From: Solanum dulcamara
Lineage: Eukaryota > Streptophyta > Magnoliopsida > Solanales > Solanaceae
Direction: 5' to 3'
NCBI RefSeq assembly: GCF_947179165.1
Contig: NC_077240.1
Span: 78,008,001-78,072,000, forward strand
DNA length: 64,000 nt
Shown here: one piece after another, positions 47,833-59,000 of the stretch
Layout of the letters: every line of letters starts with the position of its first letter
How positions within the stretch are numbered: the first letter of the stretch is position 1
Program-made: the position numbers and the translations under genes
Notes under the pieces: generated by a model
Databases searched by the model: none
What the model saw: the letters and a program-made list of their open reading frames with translations, nothing else
What the model was told of the DNA's origin: nothing

Positions 47833-48443
47833 GTGTTTGTCATATAATTTGTCATTACTTGGCAAATATATTTGACAAACATTCAAGTTCTCAAGTTCTA
47901 GAAAAAACTAGAACTTGAGCCAAGTTCTAATATTTGAGAAGTTTTAAGAATTTAAAAAATTACTCCAAATTTTTATATTTTATAAAAACATTCATCATTT
48001 ATTAATTCCAATTAATATTTATCTACCAACTTACTCTATTAACGTGGTCAACTTACACTATTAAATAACATTTCTATCTATTAATAAATAACCAGACTAT
48101 TCCGGAAAGAATAGTTTTAATGACGAGATTGGAAAAAAAGAATAATTTATTTTTAATTCGATTAATGTATTGCTCTTTCCCATGTTGTCATTTTGTTGTT
48201 GTTGATTGTTATAAATTATGTTATAAGGTTTGTTTTTAATGGAACATGTTCATTATAAAATGATAACACAAACTTATGGGTATTTTTAATAATTTTTAGA
48301 ACTTACAAGTACAAAATAATATTTTTGAAACAACCAAATATTCTTGAAAAAATTTATGGCCAAACACATGGTGAAACTTCATCAAAATTTCCCCTAAAAA
48401 TAACTTGCCAAAAATATTTAGAAATTTGAAGCCAAACGCTAGC
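47833..48443 (-). mobile_element. MITE, family B, copy 1
   Basis: The 611-bp element is the inverse of the copy at 58571-59209; shared parts include 'gccaaacgctagc' and 'ttgccaaaaatattt'. The trinucleotide TTA flanks it (47830-47832 and 48444-48446). Confidence 0.75.
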
Positions 48444-48446
48444 TTA

Positions 48447-49300
48447 ATTTGTTAGATCGTATCATACCAATTATCTATAAGAATTCTCCATGCCTATGGA
48501 AAAGCTACAATTTTCTACATATATATCACAAAGTAAATATCATGATTCCCACTCATGACATTATTATTATTTTTAAAAAAGAAAAGGATAAAAAGTACAC
48601 AAATTCTAGCCTCTTATCTTAAAAACAAAGCAAGTTTGTCTTTGGAAGGGAAAAAAGGAAACAAAAATTAAAGGAGTTTATTTAAATTAAGTTGATGAAT
48701 CAACATTCAATTTCTTGAAACCTAACTTCATTATTAAACTCTTTTGTTACCTATATTATATGATTGCAGTATATTAGTATCGTACATGCAATTTCTTATT
48801 CTCCAATTATTAGTTGTCACCATAATTAAAGTCAATGACTTTTTTCGAAGATTTGTATATCCTTCCAATTAAACATGCTTTAGAGGATGGATATTGCAGG
48901 ATCTGTTCGGGGATGGTGTTTTCAACGAAAGAAGACATATGGGAGCGAGTCGAGCGAGAGCAAAGCAAGTTTCAGTGGTTCTTTTTTTTGGGACTCACAC
49001 GACAGCCAAAACTCAGGTAGCTTCGATCAAGCACCACTGATCAATTCCACTTTGGGGCCATCCCTGACTCTACCATTATTATAGGAGACCTTTGATTCAA
49101 AGAACTGTGCTTAGCCCCCCTCCCCCCCCCTAGAGATTGAACGTCAATAAGATAATTCAACGTTCAATCTAAGACAGCACTGAGCGCTGATATCTTGTAG
49201 TGAACAACATGTCCTCCTATCCGATAAGCATGTGTTTCCCATGCTGATCCCGACAGGAGTGATTATTTCGCTTTGAAAGGAAAAAAGCATGTCAAATAAG
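48447..49300. other. Unassigned DNA with a possible foreign patch
   Basis: At about 48880-49080 base composition rises and the text 'gggagcgagtcgagcgagag' recalls repeated phrases of plant mitochondrial DNA. At 49131-49166 an 11-bp inverted repeat (agattgaacgt / acgttcaatct) could form a hairpin, next to a C-run (49118-49128). I could not assign it. Confidence 0.3.
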
Positions 49301-49304
49301 AAAA

Positions 49305-49385
49305 TTTTTTTATACCCATGACTCGAATTCGAGACCCCTGATTAAGGGTGAAACAATCTCACCACTGCACCATAATCTATGTTGA
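49305..49385 (-). mobile_element. SINE fragment with tRNA-like boxes
   Basis: On the minus strand: 'atggtgcagtggtgagat' (A box), 'cttaatcaggggtctcg' and 'aattcgagtcatgggta' (B box), then an A-rich run. This is the SolS type in which 'gtctcgggttcgagcc' is the usual form. Confidence 0.6.
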
Positions 49386-49389
49386 TACA

Positions 49390-50050
49390 CAATTACCTAA
49401 CATGGAGTATTGTTAAACAAACAAAATCAAGATTATTGTTTACTATTTGATTTTGGCCTTTTAATTAATTGATCACTACTTTGCAACAACAAATATTCAA
49501 ATAGAATGTGTCCAGATTTTGTTAAAGTCTACTGAAGCCTAACAAAATTAATTAAGTTTAAAGAAGAATAAACTCTGGTTTATTGTCATTAATTTGATTT
49601 TATCTTCTTCTTTTTTTATTTCTTTTGAATGCCGATAAAAAAAGAAATTCAAAAAAAACAATACTCAGAAATTGATACGAGCTAACATTTATGTTCATTA
49701 TTTATAGATTATATCAGTGTTTGATATCCGTATTAAAGCTAATTAATTTAGATTCGCACCGCGTAAATTTCATTCGTGATAAACACTCTCTATTAAAAAA
49801 TTTTAATTTCATTCCCAAAACACGAAGAAGCAGTAGTCACATCTATTGCATCATATCATTTGAATCGTCTTTGATGGTATATGTCATATGAAGGTTCGAA
49901 TGACTTGATTATACTTGGTCTAAACTATATACTTATTTAGTTCTAGGGTCAATGAAATATCAAAAAGATATGTTGTATTGAATTGTGGTCAATCTGACCA
50001 AGGAATATGAGGATGTATATAGACTATGTAAATGAGTCTACGAGAAGGGG
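49390..50050. other. AT-rich intergenic DNA
   Basis: No gene or clear repeat is seen. Confidence 0.45.
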
Positions 50051-50052
50051 AA

Positions 50053-50155
50053 GCCTAGCTTGGATCAACGCTAAAGTTATTTTTATGTAATTTATAGGTT
50101 ATGAGTTTAAGCTATGAAAGCAGTTACTAATGCTCGTATTAGGGTATGTTGGCTA
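50053..50155 (+). mobile_element. Badly worn SolS/TS-type SINE
   Basis: 'gcctagcttggatcaacgct', 'ataggttatgagtttaagc' and 'gaaagcagttactaatgc' line up with the A box, B box and middle of the SINE at 20389, with many changes. Confidence 0.4.
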
Positions 50156-51700
50156 TATCACTGAGTTGCTAGCTAGATTAAGTTCTAGTTTAGGTGAAGA
50201 AATTTTGTAAAAAAAAAAACATTGCGTCACGATTCAAACAATATCATATATATAAACTGAACTGAAAAAAGTATTTAATTTCCGCTCCCGCTTTCTTTTT
50301 CTTCTTATTTTTTCTTTTATTTTCTCCATGCATGAAAGAGAGATCACCTAATTCATAACTAACTTTGCTACTTAATTTTTCTAACGCTATTAAATAATCT
50401 TAATTAATTAAACAAATTAAGTGATCAAGCGATGACAGATGCATGCATTTTCTTTATACATAAAAACATCTAAAATGTGACCTTTATTTTGTCTATATCT
50501 AAAATTATTCATTATTTTAAAAGTTTAAGATAAAACTAATTATACGATGAATCAAATTTACATATCCCATGCTGTTAGACCTTCTTTAGCCCCAATTAGC
50601 CTGTAACGAATTTTCTTCATTTTATCCTTAGTAATAATTGTTTTTCAAAACTACAAATACTTCAAGTATATAGAGATGATATGTAATTAAACAAAATAAA
50701 CATTCAATAAAGAGATTATATATTAAGGTATATAATTAAGGATCATTTTTTTTAAAAAAAACCTTATATATAATTAATATTTTTTTATAATACGTATAAA
50801 AGAGAAATACCATTAAATCTAAAGTCTTTTATAGTCAACCATTTACGCGTATCCCAAGCAACTAAAAGGCTAGCTTGTGTATAAAGGCATAAAGCTATGT
50901 GATGACAAAAAGAAAATAAAAATAATCATATTTCTTTTGAGAGAAAAACAATATTAGTTGGACATTAAGGGGTCGTTTAATAGTTAGTTAATAAAGAAAT
51001 AACTTATTTACGTATTAATTTATATAAGTTATACAATGTTTGGTAGCTAATTAGGAAGTAAGTTATACATATATAAAATTAATATGACGTTTAGTTTGCT
51101 ATTTAAAAATCGTATAACTAATTAATATACGTATAAGTTATGAAAAAAATATTATGTGCTTTTATACGTAGAATATAGAATGACTAATTCTCTATAATTC
51201 TAACCAACTATCAAATAACATATTAATGAACCTTTTAGGTTTACCTACTATAGTTAGTAAGTTGTTTTAACAAACTTCAACCCCCCAACCCCAACCCCAA
51301 ATTGTTATATAATTGAAGTTTTGCAAGCATCTCCAACCTTTGCTTCCTTCCTTCTACAAATGACCCAAAGAAAATGTGTTTGTGAATCTCTTTTTGGGAG
51401 ATTTAATTACTACGTACAAAACAACCCAATAAACCCAATAAAGTCTATAATAAAAATTAATTCTTTCTTTTAGAAATTTTATCCAATATAAAGTATATAA
51501 CCACTATATAGAATATGTATATATAATTAATGTATATGCAAAAAAATAAAAATCGGCGATATATAGTAACACGCTATTAGGCTAAGGCAAGTGAATTTTT
51601 TTGGCTAAAAATGTTTAGCTCCATATTATTTTCATCGTGCGAAAAAATCAATTATAATCTATATAATTAAGGGCTTTAGTTTATTCGAAAATAATCTTTT
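50156..51700. other. AT-rich intergenic DNA with a possible MITE
   Basis: No gene is seen. At about 50966 'attaaggggtcgttta' resembles the TAA plus GGGG start of the Tourist-like MITE at 15865, but a matching right end was not secured. Confidence 0.35.
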
Positions 51701-51709
51701 TATCTTCAT

Positions 51710-51791
51710 GAAAACGGTAACGTCTGTGTACGCTCTTTCCTCCTAGATCTCACTAGTAAAAATTTCAAGAGATATATTGTTATTGTTGTTA
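51710..51791 (+). mobile_element. Short RTE LINE tail
   Basis: 'gtctgtgtacgctctttcc', 'agatctcactagta' and a 'attgttattgttgtta' tail correspond to the LINE 3' end at 17630-17707, strongly 5'-truncated. Confidence 0.55.
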
Positions 51792-53259
51792 AGGACTTTT
51801 AGCGATTTTTTCAAAATGCGTTTGAAAGTCGGTAGGTGAGACATTCTAGTTACTCTAAATTTTTCTTTTCATATTTGAAGGTAAAGAACTCATCAAAATC
51901 TGATATTTTGAAATTATATATTGATCTTCATTTCTTTAATTTTTTAAGAATCTCTATGCATGTCTAAAAGCTACCACTACTTATCTAATAATGGAGATCA
52001 TGAGATCATTTTTTAAAATAGGATAAAAACTAAAAAGTACACTAGTTCTTTGCCTCTATCTTAAATATACAGCATGTCTTTTCTTAATTAAAAAAATCCC
52101 ACGATGATCGATATATCTGCTTTAATCTCGATTATTATAAATACACGCCAGACATTCTATTTTAAAGAAAAAATGTTTTCTATTAAAGATAACTCTATTA
52201 TCAAAGTTTGAATTCGTGACCCCTGATAATTAAGGATCAAAAGGTGCTTTACTACCTTAAATAATACTCATTGTTATATATGGACAAAAGTTACCAAGTT
52301 TATATGAAGAAGCAACTTATCTTTTATATTAATTGGTTCTAAAAATGAGGTTTGGGCAGTTTTATTTAGTGGCAAAAGTACTTATGTTAAACATTAAAAT
52401 CAAAATTATTTTCTTTTTTTCCCGCCTAGTCTTCGTTATTGGTATTGTAATCCTCACAAATTAATTCAGATTTTCATGTCATCGAAAATTAAAGGAAAAA
52501 TGTCATGACTCAAACCTAATTAAAACTTCTAATTAATAATGGAGGGATATAGTTATTTTATATATATATATGGACAGGTAGGATAAGGTTCAAAAGAGGA
52601 ACTAAAATTAATTTAATTAAAGGGTAGTGTAAATTACAAGGTAATGAGATCCCTATACTTGTACATAATTCAAATAATGTAACACGAAGCTTCCTATGGC
52701 TCGTAATTAGTCCAAATCATTGAATAATTATTTAATTACTTCTAGGATCAATGAAATATAAAAAATAAATATCAAAGCCATTCACACTAAGAGGTCAAAT
52801 TTACAACAAAGAAAATGAATTTGGGTAATATTAACTCATAATGAACTCTTTGGAGTATTGTCGACCCAAACTTTTGAACTAAAATTTTGAGGTTACATCT
52901 ATCCTTGAAATCACAAAAGAAAAATTTAGAATTATCTCAATTTTTTATCTATATTAATTCATAATTTTTTTAAAATATTATCGATCCAAACATTTTGATT
53001 GCTAATTATAAACTAAATATTTTTCATATAGTTGCATATAACTTAAGCTCTTTTATGATTATGTCGCTGGCGTCTTTTTTTTTTCTTGTGTGAAACTTCA
53101 TAATTCTGTCACATGAAGCTTCCAAAAGGCTGATAAAACCAAACATAGTCTAATTTATTTGTAGGTCAATGAAACATAAAAAATGTTGTGGTCAATTTGA
53201 CCAAAAAAGATATATGAAAATAGTTTTAAAAATCATTGTTCTGAGAAAAAAATAACAAA
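51792..53259. other. AT-rich intergenic DNA with a worn SINE
   Basis: At 52190-52265, minus strand, 'ccttaattatcaggggtcac' followed by 'gaattcaaac' is a decayed relative of the SINE at 49305. Nothing else is recognised. Confidence 0.4.
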
Positions 53260-53445
53260 ATCAACATCGATTGTAATGGATTAATGGTCAAAATTCGATC
53301 AACTATCGTTAATCAGATATTTCAGGTTTGAGTTTTCAAAATAATTTTTTTTTTATTGAGAGGGGCCTTCAGAATTGGGCTATGTAAAGCGTGACTCCAG
53401 ATTTAATTGGGATACAATGCGAATACTAGACAATGAATAGTAAAT
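53260..53445 (+). mobile_element. tRNA-derived SINE, old
   Basis: A-box region 'taatggattaatggtcaaaa', B-box region 'tttcaggtttgagtt', then 'gggccttcagaattgggc', 'gcgtgactccagatttaat' and 'acaatgcgaatactagacaa', the order known for a SolS family whose 3' part has 'caatgcgggtaccggacac'. The target duplication was not resolved. Confidence 0.6.
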
Positions 53446-54204
53446 CAAAATAAAAAAAAAATAAAAAATTATACATTGAAATTAAGCAAGGTATTTGCAG
53501 CCAATTGAGACAAACATTGAGTCCAGAACAAATAATATAATTAAGCCAAGAATTTTCAACTAAACCCTTCATTTCTCCATTGATTCTCTTCTATGAAACT
53601 TCTCCTCATGCCTTGTTTTCCTAATTCTATGTTTTTATTTTTGATTTTTCAACTCTATTTTTCTATAAAACCTCAACCTAAAACTTTCATATACATTCAA
53701 AGTACTTCATAATTGTAACTTTTTAACTGATTTTAATATGTTTTATTTGAGTCGATAACTTACAGAAAATCTCTTTACCATTATAAGAGATGAATAAAAC
53801 TGCATACACATTATTTTTTTTAAACTCCATTTATTAAAACACCATTGAGTATATTATTATTTTATATTTTTTTTTATAAACCAATAGCTAAAATGAAGAT
53901 AATTATAAAATGAATTACAAAATATTAGAGGTATATTTTGACCTTTTCTCTTAGAAATAATAATAAATATTATCAAAATTTCCCCATGACTCCAAGAGAC
54001 TTTCAACCGCTAAACCCACCGTTTGAAAAAAGGAATCCCAAGAAATCCACTTCCACTGAATTTCGTGTAAAATAAAAGAGAAAAAAAATGAATTTAAAAA
54101 GTTTTAAAAAACAAATAGAAATATAATAAAAGGCGTCCCTCTCAAGAAATCCCCATGCCTTTCTCGTCAAATGCCTTTTTCGTCGTCTTATTTTAATTGA
54201 CAAA

Positions 54205-55080
54205 TTTAAATATCAAAATATCAAAGTGCTCAATAAAAATCATAATGCAATACTAAGTATATTTTTATTTTTAATTATAAATTTCAAATATCAAAGTGCT
54301 CAATAGAAATCGTATTGAAATACTTTCTCCATTCCATATTAACTAAATTTCTACAATAATGCACACTTATTAAAAAAAAATTTAAGAATAAAATTTGAAT
54401 CATATTTTTCTTTATTATCCTTTTGTTTAATCAATCTCATAAAAATGATTAAATGTGAAATTATAAATACAAATTGCCCCTTATTGTAGTATAACTTTGT
54501 AAGTAATGTAGTTTAACTCCTAGAAAACTATAAAATTTCATTAATGAAAAGGGTAAACATGAAAAGAGATTCAAATATTTCTCTTGAACTTTAAACAATT
54601 CAACTATTTTGAATAATAAAAAAAGCCCTAAAAATTCATGAAATAGAGGGGGTAGTAATTTTTTTTTTTATTGAAGTCTCAAATGTCAAGGCATTCAATA
54701 AGGGCCGTAGTAAAGTAATATGTGTCATTTTATTTTTAATCAGAAGTCTCAAATATCAAGTTATTTAATAAGGATCATAGTAAACTAGTAAGTAATCTTT
54801 CCAATATCAAGATGTTCAATTAGGATTGTAATAAATAATACGTATTCTTTCATTTTTAATTAAAATTTTTAAATATCAAGATACTTGATAAAAAATGTGG
54901 TGATATAGTAAATATTAATATGCTTTCATTTTTAATCAAACATTACAACTATCAAAATGCTCAATAAAAATTCTAATAAAACAGTAAGTATTCTTTTATT
55001 TTTATTAAGAAGTCAGACTCTCCCTCCAATGAAAATCATAATGCGTAGTAATCACCCTTTCGTTTTTACTTTTTAGTAAT
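54205..55080. repeat. ~75-80-bp tandem array, split by a MITE
   Basis: Units carry 'caaatatcaaagtgctcaat', 'aaaaatcataatgcaatac' and 'tatttttatttttaat'. About seven diverged units can be followed. The second is interrupted at 54323-54652. The array ends about 230 bp before the TATA box of the HVA22-like gene. Confidence 0.7.
54323..54652. mobile_element. Stowaway-like MITE
   Basis: 330 bp, ends CTTTCTCCATTCC and (complement) CCCCCTCTATTTC, flanked by TA on both sides. The tandem-repeat unit continues across it, which fixes both borders. Confidence 0.72.
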
Positions 55081-55306
55081 CCAAATGTTGAATAAGAAAT
55101 TATCTAACACTCGTTAACGTGGAATTTTTCAATTAAGCAGCAAATTAAATACCAAACATCGAATAAAAATAAAATAAAATATGCCTACCCCACTCACCCC
55201 ACTAAATCATTTTGTATATATAGAAACCTTGCACGTTCTAATAATAACCAATACTACAAACTTGTTCTCTTCTTCTTTCTTTCCTTTCACGTTTTCCCCT
55301 TGCAGT

Positions 55307-55314
55307 TATATATA
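55307..55314 (+). promoter_or_regulatory. Probable TATA box of the HVA22-like gene
   Basis: TATATATA within 'cagttatatatactctc', followed by a CT-rich stretch typical of a plant cap-site region. Confidence 0.55.
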
Positions 55315-55456
55315 CTCTCTTTTTTTCCAGAATTTAAGATCCTTTCTTTGCACAAAAGTAACTATATTAACCCAAGAAAAAAAACATTTTTATTCCGAAA
55401 TTTCACTTTCAATTCTTGAAACCCCTTTGCATCATTTCTCTCATAAATAGAAGATT

Positions 55457-56027
55457 ACAAGTTCTTTGGGTAATTTAGTTTTTGAGTTTTCTCCCATTTT
55501 GAGTTCACCAAGTTAATTTCAAGATTCAGTGTTTATTGGGTGTTTTTCAGATTTTTTTTCTTAATGGGTTGATTTGAGTGTGTGTTTAAAAAAAATTAGG
55601 CATTTTCAGCAAGTTTTTCAAAGATTCAATTTTTATGGGTATTTCTTATAATTTGGTGCTAATGGGTTGATTTTTTTTGTTGTTTTTAGGCATTTTGAAG
55701 ATCCCAAGTTTTTCTTTTTGGTAATTTAGCTTCTGGGTTTCTCCCATTTTGAGTTCAGCAAGTTAGTTTTCTTTTACAGAGTTTGATCAAGATTCAATTT
55801 TTATGGTTATTTCTTGTAGTTTTTGCTAACGAGTTGATTGTTTTTGTTGTTTTTTTAGGCATTTTGAAGATCCCAAGTTTTTCTTTTTGGTAATTTAGCT
55901 TTTGGGTTTCTCCCATTTTGAGTTCAGCAAGTTGTTGTTTTTTCCAGTTTGATTTAAGATTTAATTTTTATGTGTATTTCTTATAAATTTTGAGTTTTGT
56001 TGTTTTATTTAGGCATTTTGAAGAAAG
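55457..56027 (+). repeat. Tandemly duplicated leader region with a repeated mini-exon
   Basis: Segments of about 154-169 bp recur. Each has 'ttttag|gcattttgaag' (acceptor-like, at 55689, 55858 and 56012, and a weaker one at 55599) and two have an identical 31-nt body (55690-55720 and 55859-55889) ending at 'ttttg|gtaattta' (donor-like). A first donor of the same kind lies at 55470. The last acceptor gives the exon that carries the ATG at 56028. Confidence 0.75.
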
Positions 56028-59000
56028 ATGTTGGGAGAACTCATCACCAGCAGTTTAGTGTATGTGATCTGTTCTTTTTTTTTGTTTTCTTGTTTTAACT
56101 ATTGCTTTGATGATTCCTTCTATTTTTGTCTTTTGGATTTTTGGGCTTTATTGCTTTTTTGTTTATTGTTTTGTATATGTGGGGTTTCGTGTATTTTTTG
56201 AACTTTGCTTTGTGATTATTTTTTTTGGGCAGATTGGTTCTTGGATATGCATATCCTGCTTTTGAATGCTATAAGACTATTGAGAAGAAAAAAGTTGAGA
56301 TTGAAGAACTCAGATTTTGGTGCCAATATTGGTAAATCATTTTGTTCCTGTACTTTTGCTCCATATTGTACAACCTCATAGATTCCGAGCGAAGGAAACA
56401 ACCTCTTAGCATGAGCTTAGTGCATTAGTTATTTTATCTTTACTTCATTTGTTATGGTTTAACTAAATGTAAAATTTAATAAAGAAAAAAAGAGGGTATA
56501 ATAGGTGTGGGCTGATCTTGTAATTTGTTATTTTGAACATGTGTATAGCTATATAAAAGTTTCTCGTTGAAGAAAATATAGAATGTGTTCTAATAAAGAA
56601 ATAGTATCAAAATAAAGTGGATTGGATAAAGTATTATCTATGGTTTATCTTGGGGTGGGGTGGGGTGGGTGGGAGAGTTGAACCATCAAGAAAGCCAAGT
56701 TGGCAAAAAGGGTTTTGTTGAAATAATTTGTATTGAGTAGTCTTTTGACATGTTCAAGCTTTTGTATTAATTAAAAAAATAATCTAATCATAACTTCTAA
56801 TCAAATTATTTTCAAGGGGTTTTCTTTAGATAAACTTTAGGTCAACCAATGATAATCAAAAGTCTATTCTTTAGTCTATACTAATTGATAGAGTAGTTAG
56901 CAATTTACAACTTCCCATATGAAAATGACATGTAGAAAGAAGCATTAATGAGATTCTAGAAAGTAAATGGTAACATACTTTGGTCTAATTGGAACTTTAT
57001 TCGTTTCTTGACTTGGTCCTTTTCTACTTTTATCTTAAAATACATTCTTGAAAAGATAGTAAAAGATGTACATTATGTTGTGTTTGGATCCTCTGATATT
57101 GTTGTATTTGTATCGAATCCTTAAAAATGCATAGCCTTTGAAGGACCATACAAACATTCGACTAATTAATAAAGACACATCTTGATTAGTTCCTAATCGT
57201 TTTCTTTTTATTGTTCAGGATCATTGTGGCATTGTTGAGAATATTTGAGAGCATTGGTGATGTATTCATGACATGGTATGAACTCAATAAACTTCTGGGC
57301 CTTCCATTTGATACATGAAATTTAAGAATGCTCAAACTCTCTCATGTCGTATCCCCTCCAAAAATATAGTATTTTTGGAAGATCCTACACGCAACCGTCG
57401 CCACTTTTAAAGAGTTTGAACAACATAGCATGAAATTTCAATCATCTTTTTATTTAAAAAAAATTATAATCGAAATAGAAGACTCGCTGATATCACTAGA
57501 TTATACGCGTTTGTGGTCTGCAATTTGCATAGACTTCTAGGCCTTCCATTTGATACATGAAACCTACATTGCTTAGACTCTCCAAAAATGTTATCGCGCT
57601 CATGTAGTACTTTCGAAGGATCCAACACACATCCGTCTACATTTTTTAAGAGTTTAAACAACATAGCATGAAACTACAATTCACATTCTTCTTTAAAAAA
57701 AGATTATAATCTAACCCACACACCCAAAGGACTCTGACCGGTATCACACATTCGTCTACATTTTTTAAGAGTTTGAACAACATAGCATGAAACTACAACT
57801 CACATTCTTCTTTAAAAAAAGATTATAATCGAACCCAACACGCCCAAAGGACTCTGACCGGTATCAATAGACCGTAAGCCTTATGATGTGCACTTTGCAT
57901 TTGACATTCCATTTTGTGTTGTTTATTTCAGGCTACCAATGTACAGTGAGGCAAAATTGGCACTAATAATATATTTATGGTATCCGAAAACAAAGGGAAC
58001 AGGATACATATATGATACATTACTGAAACCATATGTGTCAAGGCATGAACCAAATATTGACAAAGGTTTTCTAGAGTTCAGAGCAAGAGCATTTGACTTG
58101 GCCATTTATTACTGGCAAAATTGCACTGAATTGGGACAAGCAAAGTTCTTTGAATTGCTTGATTTTGCTTCTCCATCTAGAAGAGGTTCACAGCTCAGCT
58201 CTGAGGTACTTTATCTAACCATTTAAATTTTGCTTGATCATCATATTTTCTTGATTTGGTGAATGTTTTACATGTAAAATAGTCTCTTTAAAAGCCATTC
58301 AAGAGTTCCCCTTTGACCATTTTAATCAACTCAAAATCTAAGATAATAAAGGATTAAGAAAGAATTCTGTATTGGACTCCAAGAGAGTATACTTGCTTGT
58401 TAGGCTTTGAGATCATATTGGGCTAGTCCAACCTGATCACATTGGGCCAGTCCATGAAGCAAGATTTGTTGCCCATTTTGGTACTACCAAATTTGATCTT
58501 CCAATTATTTATCGTAATAAGTTTGGATTCTAATACTCCTTTTGTTCAAGTGTGTAACCATCTCATCTAAGCTAGCGTTTGGCTCCAAGTTCTCAAATAT
58601 TTTTGGCAAGTTATTCTTGGCAAATATTCTTGGCAAGTTTTGGAGTAGTTTCACCATGCGTTTGGCCCAAATTTTTTTAAGAATATTTGACTATTTCAAA
58701 AAATATGATTTATACCCGTAAGTTCTAAAAATTATTTAAAATACCCATAAGTTTGTATTATCATATTCTGTTAAAAATAATGTTATAACATAATTGATAA
58801 CAATCAACAACAAAATAACAATATGACAAGATTAATACATTAATCGCATACTCAAACTTGTCACTGATTTAGTTGGAATTATATCCATTAAAAGCAAATG
58901 GTTCTTTATTCTCAATCTTGTCACTTAAATTATAATTCAAAATTTTTGGAGAGGTAGATAAATATTCATTGAAATAAATAAATGATGGATGTTTTTTTTA

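Noticed and set aside
49305..49385. Possible tRNA gene because of A- and B-box-like motifs
   Set aside because: No cloverleaf can be completed and the flanks match a SINE; treated as SINE fragment.
55181..55450. 89-codon frame before the HVA22-like gene
   Set aside because: It spans the promoter and leader, is rich in Phe/Ser from CT-rich DNA, and has no family.
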